Below, piece by piece: positions 1 through 6,011 of a DNA stretch of 7,657 bases. The notes beneath the pieces were generated by a model. It saw only the letters and a program-made list of their open reading frames with translations. It searched no databases and had not been told where the DNA came from. Made by a program: the position numbers and the translations under genes. Within the stretch, counting starts at the first letter, position 1, and the number at the start of each line of letters is the position of its first letter. The DNA is from Bacteroidota bacterium (GTDB taxonomy: Bacteria; Bacteroidota; Bacteroidia; Flavobacteriales_F; PHOS-HE28): the NCBI GenBank assembly GCA_963169595.1, contig CAUJFM010000203.1:1-7657 (forward strand). Direction: 5' to 3'.

Positions 1-1291
1 CGCTCAGGTAGTTGCGGCAGGCGGCGAAGAACGCGCTGTCGCCGGTGACCCAACGGAGCATGTGCAACACGTAGGCGCCTTTGGCATAGGAGAGCCGACC
101 GCTGAAGAGCCGGGCGATCTGGGTGGTATCGGTACAGCGCACACTGCCATCGGGCTGCGACACCACGAAGTCGCGACGCCCACGCTTGAAGGGCATCCAA
201 TACTCCGGCTCCAGGTACTCGTAGCAGAGCCCGCTGAGGTAGGTGGCAAAGCCCTCGTTCAGCCAGATGTCCTCCCAGCTTCCGCAGGTCACCTTATTGC
301 CGAACCATTGATGGGCCAGCTCGTGGGCCATGAGCTCGTAGCTGAGGCTGCCCATGAAGCTCATGGTCTGGTGCTCCATGCCTCCCCCCCAACCGAACTG
401 GGCATGGCCATACTTCTCATCCAGGAACGGATAGGTCCCGAACAGGGTGTTGAACAGCTGCATCTGGCCGATGAGCCGAACGGATGCCGCCTGCGAATCC
501 TCCAGCACCTCCGGGAACACATAGTTCAGCACCTCCACGGTGCCCTCCGGCAGGGGCACCTGATCGCTGTACACGGCGTAGTTCGTCACCGCGAAGGCCA
601 CGAGGTAATAGTTGATCGGGTAGCGATGGCGCCAATGGTGACGGACGCGCTCATCGCCCAGTACGGTCTCCGCCACCAGCAGACCGTTGCCGGCCACACG
701 CTGGCCTCCGGGTACGGTGACGAGCACATCGAGCGAATCGGCCTTGTCGTTCAGGTCCTGTTTGCAGGGCCACCAGTCACGGGCCCCGTAGGGCTGGCTC
801 AAGGTCCACAGGATGGGCGCTCCACCATGCTCGGCCTGCACGAACGAACCGAAGCCCTCCCCTTCCGGCGGCACCCCGGCATAGATCACCGTCAAGGAAT
901 CCAGCTCACCTTCCGCAAGGGGCTGTGGAAGGGTGATGCTCAGCAGATGGTCCTGGTGCACGAAAGGGACGGTGAGCCCATGGTGCAGTACCGTGGTGAC
1001 CTCCAGTTCATCGCGCAGGTCGAGGACCACCTCTTCCAATGGCTGTAGCGCCGTAACGTGATGCGTGACCTGGCCACCGATCGCCCGGATAGCGGGATCC
1101 ACCTCGAGCTCCAGGCGGTGGTAGCGCAGGTCGAAGCCACGGGTGGGTGAAAAGGACGAACGGCCGTGCGGCGCATGTCCGCGTGATTCGGAGATCGCGA
1201 TCTCCTCGAGCGTGTGCTTGTCGAACAGCACTTGTGCTTTCAAGGATCCAACGAGGGCCGAAAGCACCAAGCCCAGGATGACCGCACGCAT
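1..1291 (-). CDS. Secreted M1-family zinc aminopeptidase (C-terminus cut by window edge)
   Basis: Metallo-aminopeptidase of the M1 (gluzincin) family, which removes N-terminal residues from peptides; 430 complete codons are present and the rest lies beyond base 1. Seen: an N-terminal signal peptide (about residues 1-19, hydrophobic ILGLVLSALVG, likely cleaved at LKA|Q), so it is exported. The substrate-anchoring loop is GGGMEHQ (302-308). The zinc site is HELAH (323-327) with third ligand E346 in NEGFA, exactly 18 residues after the second His. Y402 in SYAKG matches the family's catalytic tyrosine. The N-terminal beta domain occupies about 25-230. The start at 1291 is the first ATG before the signal peptide. 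It lies 33 bp after the metF stop in the same direction, but a TAnnTTTG box sits 4 nt upstream of the ATG, so it may have its own promoter. M1 enzymes usually continue for a few hundred more residues; whether a T9SS C-terminal domain is attached cannot be seen. Specificity (broad aminopeptidase or another subtype) is not resolvable. Confidence 0.95.
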   Translation of the reverse strand, partial: MRAVILGLVLSALVGSLKAQVLFDKHTLEEIAISESRGHAPHGRSSFSPTRGFDLRYHRLELEVDPAIRAIGGQVTHHVTALQPLEEVVLDLRDELEVTTVLHHGLTVPFVHQDHLLSITLPQPLAEGELDSLTVIYAGVPPEGEGFGSFVQAEHGGAPILWTLSQPYGARDWWPCKQDLNDKADSLDVLVTVPGGQRVAGNGLLVAETVLGDERVRHHWRHRYPINYYLVAFAVTNYAVYSDQVPLPEGTVEVLNYVFPEVLEDSQAASVRLIGQMQLFNTLFGTYPFLDEKYGHAQFGWGGGMEHQTMSFMGSLSYELMAHELAHQWFGNKVTCGSWEDIWLNEGFATYLSGLCYEYLEPEYWMPFKRGRRDFVVSQPDGSVRCTDTTQIARLFSGRLSYAKGAYVLHMLRWVTGDSAFFAACRNYLS

Positions 1292-1295
1292 GACC

Positions 1296-1303
1296 CAAAG
1301 TTA
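1296..1303 (-). promoter_or_regulatory. Putative -7 box (TAACTTTG) before the aminopeptidase gene
   Basis: On the minus strand the 33-bp gap after metF contains TAACTTTG, a full match to the Bacteroidota sigma-A -7 consensus TAnnTTTG. Only 4 nt separate it from the ATG at 1291, so a transcript from it would have almost no leader. No clear -33 TTG element is seen at the usual distance, which would fall inside the metF end. It may be a real promoter giving a leaderless mRNA, or a chance match within a metF-aminopeptidase operon. Confidence 0.35.
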
Positions 1304-1324
1304 CGGTCGCGAAGAGGGGGCTCT

Positions 1325-2278
1325 TCAGAACACCTGCTCCACCACCGCCTGCACCGCCTCGCCCCGACCCATGGTGTAGAAGTGCAGGCAGGGCACGCCC
1401 TTCTCCTTCAGTTCGCGTGCCTGGGCGATGGTCCATTCCACCCCCACCCGCTTGATCTCGGCATCCGTGCGGCAGGCCACCAGCCGGGAGGCCAGCTCAT
1501 CGGGCAGGTCCACGCGGAAGGTCTTGGGCAGGAACTGGATGTGTCGGCGATTGGTGATGGGCTTGAGGCCCGGGATGATCGGCACGGTGATGCCCGCATC
1601 ACGGCAGAGCTCCACGAAGTGGAAGTACTTCGCATTGTCGAAGAACATCTGCGTAACGAGGTACTCGGCCCCGGCATCCACCTTCTGCTTCAGGTAGGCG
1701 ATGTCCACATTGAGGTTGAGGGCCTCGGGGTGCTTCTCCGGGTAGCAGGCCGCCCCGATGCAGAGGTCCGTGGGGGCCGCCTCCTGCTCCTCATCGTGCA
1801 GGTACTTGCCCTTGTTGAGGCCATCGATCTGGCGGATGAGGTCCACCGCGTGGGGATGCCCGTCGCGCTCGGCGATGAAGTGCGTCTCGTTCTTGATGGC
1901 ATCGCCGCGCAGGGCCAGCACATTGTCGATGCCCAGGAAGTTGATCTCGATCAGCGCGTCCTCGGTCTCCTCGCGGCTGAAGCCACCACAGATCAGGTGC
2001 GGTACGGTATCGATGTCGTACTTCGCCTTGATCATCGCACAGATGCCCACGGTGCCCGGCCGCTTGCGCACGCGGATGCGCTGGGACAGTCCGTTGCCAA
2101 GGTCCTTGTAGATGACCTCTTCACGGTGATAGGTCACGTTGATGAAGCTCGGTCTGAACTGCAGCAGGGGGTCGATGCCCTCGTAGATGGACCGGATGTC
2201 CTTCCCTTTCAACGGTGGAAGGATCTCGAAGGAGAACAGCGTTCCCTTGGCGTTGCGCAGATGCTCGATAACCTTCAT
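1325..2278 (-). CDS. metF: Methylenetetrahydrofolate reductase MetF
   Basis: Cytoplasmic FAD enzyme that reduces 5,10-methylene-THF to 5-methyl-THF, the methyl donor for methionine synthesis. At 317 aa it is full length for the bacterial form. Seen: the TIM-barrel opening FSFEILPP with E18 in the place of the active-site Glu of FEFFPP in E. coli MetF; PHLICGG (93-99) matching the PHLTC strand; LALRGD (121-126), whose D126 corresponds to the flavin-modulating Asp120 of E. coli; AACYPEKHPEA (176-186); VTQMFFDN (208-215); PIIPGLKPI (233-241); and the C-terminal HFYT (299-302). An acidic, Lys-rich stretch (about 153-170) enlarges the loop before the CIGAACYP strand. The ATG at 2278 follows a 76-bp gap that holds the upstream gene's terminator and a possible -7 box. 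The leader is too short for a SAM riboswitch. The downstream aminopeptidase may be co-transcribed, although the functions are unrelated. Confidence 0.97.
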   Translation of the reverse strand: MKVIEHLRNAKGTLFSFEILPPLKGKDIRSIYEGIDPLLQFRPSFINVTYHREEVIYKDLGNGLSQRIRVRKRPGTVGICAMIKAKYDIDTVPHLICGGFSREETEDALIEINFLGIDNVLALRGDAIKNETHFIAERDGHPHAVDLIRQIDGLNKGKYLHDEEQEAAPTDLCIGAACYPEKHPEALNLNVDIAYLKQKVDAGAEYLVTQMFFDNAKYFHFVELCRDAGITVPIIPGLKPITNRRHIQFLPKTFRVDLPDELASRLVACRTDAEIKRVGVEWTIAQARELKEKGVPCLHFYTMGRGEAVQAVVEQVF

Positions 2279-2297
2279 CGTTCCAGGATCGGGGCGC

Positions 2298-2305
2298 TAA
2301 AAGTA
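2298..2305 (-). promoter_or_regulatory. Possible metF -7 box inside the terminator tail
   Basis: On the minus strand TACTTTTA lies 19 nt before the metF ATG. It matches the Bacteroidota -7 consensus TAnnTTTG except for the last base. It also forms part of the U-rich tail of the terminator for the preceding gene, so the T-richness has another explanation. The region expected to hold a -33 TTG is the GC-rich hairpin stem and contains none. Weak evidence, but some promoter is needed here if the terminator works. Confidence 0.3.
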
Positions 2306-2306
2306 G

Positions 2307-2333
2307 AAAGGCCCGGCGCAGGGCCGGGCCTTT
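2307..2333 (-). terminator. Rho-independent terminator after the secreted-protein gene
   Basis: A perfect 11-bp inverted repeat (AAAGGCCCGGC / GCCGGGCCTTT) with a 5-nt loop, 21 nt past the stop codon of the CUB/PKD protein gene. Read on the minus strand, the right arm ends in TTT and is followed by CTACTTTT, a U-rich tail. On the plus strand the downstream bases (CCTCATC) are not a T tract and no plus-strand gene ends here, so the terminator is assigned to the minus strand. It separates the sigma/secretion gene cluster from metF. Confidence 0.82.
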
Positions 2334-2354
2334 CCTCATCATTGCTTCACGGCA

Positions 2355-4877
2355 TCAACGCAGCACGGTCACGTGCCCGGTGAAGGTGCGTCCGTCGCTC
2401 AACACCACCTCGTAGAAATAGGTGCCATCGGAGACATCACCACCCTTCCAGGTATTGCGGTAGTTGCGGAACTCCTCCACCACCTGGCCCCAGCGGTTGA
2501 AGATGCGCACCTCGTTGGACCAGAACTCAATGTTGCTGATGTTGAAGGTGTCGTTGTTGCCATCGCCATTGGGGGTGAACACGTTCGGGATGTCGATCTC
2601 AGGAGGGAAGATGCTGAGCACCACACTGGCCGTATCCAGGCAGCCGAACTCGTTCTCCACCACCAGGATCACCGCGTAGGATCCGGGGTTCTCGTAGGTC
2701 CAGGAGGGGTCTACGCCGGTTCCCGTGGCGGCTGGCCCGCCGAAGGTCCACGAGTAGGAATCGATAGCACCCCCATTGCCCGAGCTTCCACTGGCGTTGA
2801 AGTTGAAGGTGGAACCGATGGGCGCCGGAGAGGCGGGGTCGAACACAAAGGCCGCCGTGGGGTCGTTCGCCACCAGCACGCTGAACGGATCGGAGGTGCC
2901 CGAGCAGCCGTCCGCGTTGGTCACGGTCACCGTATAGGTGCCGGTGGTCGCATTGATGCTGGGCGAGGTGGCGTTGGTGGACCACTGGTAGGTCGGGTAG
3001 GTCTCGGTGGTGGAGAGGGTCACCGGGGTGCCTCCGCAACTGAAGTTCAAGCCGGTGATGACCGGATCGGGGCTGGGTGCCATGGTCACCGTGAACGGCT
3101 CCGAGGTCAGCGGACAATTGCCGTAGGCCACGGTGACCGTGTAGGTGCCCGCACCCACGTTCACGTTCTGCCCAATGGCACCGTTCGGGGACCAGAGGTA
3201 GGTATCGAAGCCGGCAGGGGCGTTCAGGTAGGCGATACCATCCTCGCAGATCAGGTTATCCCCCGTGATCAGGATGGGGCCCTGCGGAGCGGGATTCACG
3301 ATGACGGTGATGGTGGTGTCGTAGGTGCACCCGAAGTTGTCGATGACCGAGAAGGTGTAGTCATGCGTACCCACCCCCACCGGTGTGGCCGTGGCCACCA
3401 ACGGGGCATTGGGGTTCTGCACCAGCCCGTTGCCCACCCAGTTGGCCGAGTCGAGCGTGCTGGTTCCCAGCACAGGGGTGAACTGGGTGAGGCTCGGGAA
3501 CAATGAGGGGTTGAAGTTCAATCCCCAATCGCAGATGAACCCATTGTCGATGGCCCAGTTGTCAATAACAGTGAAGGTCCACGTACCGTTCAAGGCACAA
3601 CCCGTCAACGTGGACCAGGGTTGCACGCTGCTGTAGGTCCCTGAGATCAACGCATTGCTTGAGGGGGTCCCCGCTGGGGTCACGTTCGGCGTAGGTCCGA
3701 ATGCCGCACAATCGGCGAAGGTGCCCAAGGTGGCCGTAGGGCTCCAGCAGTAATCCCAGCACTCACCGATCACGGGGCTGGAACCGGGATCACTGTCATT
3801 GGCCGCTCCCAAGTAGGTGCCGCCACCGCCCTGTTGGTGCATGGTCATGGTCTGTCCACTGGGACAGGTGATCGAGATGATCAGGTCGCCCATGTAGCTG
3901 TGCTCCAGGCTGGCACAGATGCTGAGCAGGTCGTTCGGGTTCGTGAGGGTGGCACCGGGAGCGAACTGGGTGTAGAACAGCTGGGACGTGTACGCCACCC
4001 CGGAACCGTCGGGCATGGTCACGCCATCACCCAGGTTCACCGTAGGAAGTGCGGACCACATGACCGGCGTCGCCACGGCCGTGAGGTCGATGGTCTCCCC
4101 TTCGCAGATCACCATGGGGCTGATGATCGTGCCATTGAACACCGGGGTGGTGCTCACCAGCACCTGGAGGTCCACCAGGTTCGTGTTCGAGCATCCGTTG
4201 TCGTCGGTCACGGTGAGCTGCACCACATACTCACCTGCCTCGGCGAACGAATGCGTGACAATGGCACCCGAACTATCGACCGTTCCATCCGCAAAGTCCC
4301 ACTCATACTGCACGATGGTGAAGGGAGGTACGGCGGAGGAGCCTGAACCATTGAAGGTGATCTCCTCACCCTGGCAGGCCAGCAGGGGCACGGGGCTACC
4401 GAACGTGGCAGCGGCCGTGGGGGGTTGACAAGGTGCCACACAGCTGATCAAGGAAGCGAACACTCCGGTACCGACCTCGTTGCTCACGAACACCAAGGTG
4501 AGGCAACCGCTCGTGTTGGTGATCGAGGCGGAAACGATGCCCGGGGAATCCGTGCCGGACCATTGGCCGATCAAGGGGTAGGACATGTCCGGGCCATCGT
4601 AGATGAACAGGACGTCACCCGGCGCGGAGCCGGCCGTGCTCAGGTTGAAGGTGATGAACTGCAGCGAGATGGCCGGACCTCCACTGCCATCCGGGCAGAT
4701 GGTGGTGGTGAAGCTCTCGTTGTTCTGGTAGCCGCTCGCACCCTCTCCCCCACTGTCCAACATGGACCCGGAACAGGCCGATACGAACCCGTCGGCGATG
4801 GTATGCACCTGCGCCTGCACCTGGGTGGCCAGCAAAAGGGTTGAAAGGAGCGCGAACTTGTTCATCGTCTTCATCAT
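2355..4877 (-). CDS. Large secreted CUB/PKD/P-domain/Ig-like protein with T9SS type-B sorting domain
   Basis: An 840-aa exported, probably cell-surface or released adhesin-like protein; no catalytic domain is seen. Order: signal peptide 1-22 (FALLSTLLLATQVQA|Q); CUB-like domain about 23-146 (TTTICPDG, DVLFIYDG, GCLTLVF); PKD domain about 151-240 (YEWDFADG, GEYVVQLTVTDDNGC); P/HomoB-like beta domain about 290-456 (EHSYMGDLIISITCPSG and GTWTFTVIDNWAIDNGF) with seven cysteines suggesting disulfides; Ig/PKD-like 465-528; two Ig-like repeats 530-598 and 603-668 (YLWSPNG, YQWSTNA, GTYTVTV); PKD 671-757 (SYSWTFGG, GSYAVILVV); CHU_C domain 761-840 with NVFTPNGDG, IFNRWG, GTYFYEVVL and terminal VLR. 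That last domain is the signal for T9SS export and surface attachment. The start is taken as the first of two adjacent ATGs (4877/4874); the ATG at 4865 is also possible. It is preceded by a 96-bp gap with a consensus -7 box and followed by a terminator. The exact ligand (glycan or protein) is unknown. Confidence 0.92.
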   Translation of the reverse strand: MMKTMNKFALLSTLLLATQVQAQVHTIADGFVSACSGSMLDSGGEGASGYQNNESFTTTICPDGSGGPAISLQFITFNLSTAGSAPGDVLFIYDGPDMSYPLIGQWSGTDSPGIVSASITNTSGCLTLVFVSNEVGTGVFASLISCVAPCQPPTAAATFGSPVPLLACQGEEITFNGSGSSAVPPFTIVQYEWDFADGTVDSSGAIVTHSFAEAGEYVVQLTVTDDNGCSNTNLVDLQVLVSTTPVFNGTIISPMVICEGETIDLTAVATPVMWSALPTVNLGDGVTMPDGSGVAYTSQLFYTQFAPGATLTNPNDLLSICASLEHSYMGDLIISITCPSGQTMTMHQQGGGGTYLGAANDSDPGSSPVIGECWDYCWSPTATLGTFADCAAFGPTPNVTPAGTPSSNALISGTYSSVQPWSTLTGCALNGTWTFTVIDNWAIDNGFICDWGLNFNPSLFPSLTQFTPVLGTSTLDSANWVGNGLVQNPNAPLVATATPVGVGTHDYTFSVIDNFGCTYDTTITVIVNPAPQGPILITGDNLICEDGIAYLNAPAGFDTYLWSPNGAIGQNVNVGAGTYTVTVAYGNCPLTSEPFTVTMAPSPDPVITGLNFSCGGTPVTLSTTETYPTYQWSTNATSPSINATTGTYTVTVTNADGCSGTSDPFSVLVANDPTAAFVFDPASPAPIGSTFNFNASGSSGNGGAIDSYSWTFGGPAATGTGVDPSWTYENPGSYAVILVVENEFGCLDTASVVLSIFPPEIDIPNVFTPNGDGNNDTFNISNIEFWSNEVRIFNRWGQVVEEFRNYRNTWKGGDVSDGTYFYEVVLSDGRTFTGHVTVLR

Positions 4878-4939
4878 CGGTCGTTGCTGCGAGCGGTTCT
4901 CCTGGCCTGCCTGAAGGTGGGCCGTACCAGCGAGGCCGC

Positions 4940-4947
4940 CAAATCTA
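4940..4947 (-). promoter_or_regulatory. Putative -7 box (TAGATTTG) for the secreted-protein gene
   Basis: On the minus strand, in the 96-bp gap between the membrane-protein stop and the secreted-protein start, TAGATTTG fully matches the Bacteroidota -7 consensus TAnnTTTG. A TTTA, one base off the TTTG -33 element, begins 17 nt upstream of the box. The box is 62 nt from the ATG at 4877, leaving a leader of ordinary length. This suggests the secreted gene can be transcribed independently of the sigma/membrane-protein pair. Confidence 0.5.
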
Positions 4948-4973
4948 TGTGCCAGCGGTGTAAACCACCAGCC

Positions 4974-6011
4974 TCAGTTCATGGGTGTCCTGTTAAGCCA
5001 AACCACCTTGCCCTCGGTGATCGCGCGGCCGTCCGCCGTAAGTGCCTCCACCGCAACGAGGTACATGCCCTCCTCGCAATTCGTGCCGGTCCACGCCTCA
5101 CCGGTATTGGTGCTGAAGACCAGCTGGTTGGTCTTCATCGCAAAGACCTTCACCAGGATGCGTTCAAAACCCTCGCCCACCACCTGGTAGCTGTCGTTCA
5201 CACCGTCGCCATTGGGGGTGAACACGTTGGGGATGAACAACTTGGGCACCTCCACGGCCGCCCCTTCCTCCACCTCCTCCTCGGGCTCAACAGGCAGACT
5301 GACAACATCCACCGGTGTGGGGACCGTTTCCGGCTTGGCCGCCTCCTGACGGGCCTGTGCGGCCAGTTCCTGTATGATCTGTTCCACACGATCAGTGCCT
5401 GTAGCGACCCGAGGCTGTGGACCCGTACCGGGGACCACGGAGGGCTGGGGCATGGCACTTGAAGATGGCCGGCCATCCCCCCTTTGATCAGAGGGTGTGG
5501 GGAGTTCCGGGGCTTGGGCAGGAACGGTCACAAGGTGGTCGGCCTGAGTTGCCCGTCGTTGATCGACGGCTACAACCTTCTGATCCTGAGTGGTTCGGCC
5601 CGCTTCTGGGGCCCGTTGTTCCGTGGTCTGTTCACCAACGACAGGGGCGTTCACCTCGGCCACCTGCACCGCAGGCTGGGCCGGCTCCTGGTCCTGTGCG
5701 GTCCAGAGCCAGGCACCTACACCGAGCAATACGGTACCTGCGGCTGCGGCCATCCAACCCCATGCGGCACCACCGACCGTGGTGCCTGTGGCAGCACCAT
5801 GCCCCAACTGGGAACTGATGCCCTCCCACACGGAGGGGTCCACATCCACCTCATGCTCCTTGAACTTGTCCCTGAGCAGGTCGTTCAGGCCATCGCCCGA
5901 AGCGGCTGTGGCGGCCAATTGCCCTTGGATCGCCTTCCACACACCGGGGTCCACCGGGACCTCATGGCCCTGGAAGCGCGCGCGGAACAGTTGGTCGAGG
6001 CTATCCTTCAT
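4974..6011 (-). CDS. Single-pass membrane protein with duplicated N-terminal motif and CHU_C-like periplasmic domain; putative anti-sigma partner
   Basis: A 345-aa protein from ATG 6011 (a TTG at 6017 would add two residues). Seen: two copies of a 28-residue motif, 5-32 and 42-69, with 15 identical positions (core F..HEV.VDP.VW..I..QL); a transmembrane helix about 84-103 (WGWMAAAAGTVLLGVGAWLW) followed by acidic residues, consistent with N-in/C-out topology; a Pro/Gln/Glu-rich linker about 104-255, with a helical patch near 207-226 and an EEEVEE cluster; and a CHU_C-like domain about 258-341 (IPNVFTPNGDGVND, W307, EGMYLVAVEA). There is no signal peptide and no zinc anti-sigma HxxxCxxC; the only Cys is C312. 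The gene overlaps the ECF sigma gene's 3' end by 11 bp, implying coupled translation. Proteins in this position next to ECF sigma genes commonly restrain the sigma factor, so an anti-sigma or sensor role is inferred, not shown. Alternatively it is a structural envelope protein that happens to be co-transcribed. Confidence 0.8.
   Translation of the reverse strand: MKDSLDQLFRARFQGHEVPVDPGVWKAIQGQLAATAASGDGLNDLLRDKFKEHEVDVDPSVWEGISSQLGHGAATGTTVGGAAWGWMAAAAGTVLLGVGAWLWTAQDQEPAQPAVQVAEVNAPVVGEQTTEQRAPEAGRTTQDQKVVAVDQRRATQADHLVTVPAQAPELPTPSDQRGDGRPSSSAMPQPSVVPGTGPQPRVATGTDRVEQIIQELAAQARQEAAKPETVPTPVDVVSLPVEPEEEVEEGAAVEVPKLFIPNVFTPNGDGVNDSYQVVGEGFERILVKVFAMKTNQLVFSTNTGEAWTGTNCEEGMYLVAVEALTADGRAITEGKVVWLNRTPMN
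5805..5999 (-). repeat. Tandem duplication of the N-terminal motif within the membrane-protein gene
   Basis: Two 84-bp segments, 5999-5916 and 5888-5805, spaced 111 bp start to start, encode the duplicated motif. Fifteen of 28 residues are identical, including HEV, VDP, VW and the closing QL. Short DNA blocks are also shared (CATGAGGT, GTGGACCCC, GTGTGG). This points to an internal in-frame duplication followed by divergence. Confidence 0.85.

Noticed and set aside
62..1048. Long plus-strand open frame (328 codons) opposite the aminopeptidase
   Set aside because: It is antisense to a gene with an intact signal peptide and M1 zinc site. Its translation is rich in His, Gly and Val with no recognisable motif, typical of shadow frames in GC-rich coding DNA.
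1214..2383. Plus-strand open frame of 389 codons, longer than metF on the other strand
   Set aside because: The minus-strand frame is an unmistakable full-length MetF. The plus-strand product shows low-complexity His/Val/Leu/Gly composition and no domain, and it also runs through the terminator hairpin.
2373..3506. Plus-strand open frame of 377 codons opposite the secreted protein
   Set aside because: Arg/Gly/His/Val-rich shadow of the repetitive PKD/Ig coding region; no domain, and the opposite strand encodes a coherent multi-domain protein ending in CHU_C.
4904..4923. Hairpin GGCCTGCC-TGAA-GGTGGGCC in the gap after the membrane-protein gene
   Set aside because: On the minus strand, the transcribed one, two central pairs become mismatches. 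There is no T tract, and it lies between the candidate promoter and the start of the next gene, so it is not a terminator.
4878..4973. Possible small RNA or riboswitch in the 96-bp gap
   Set aside because: No conserved riboswitch core or strong structure is recognisable; the gap is explained by a promoter and an untranslated leader.
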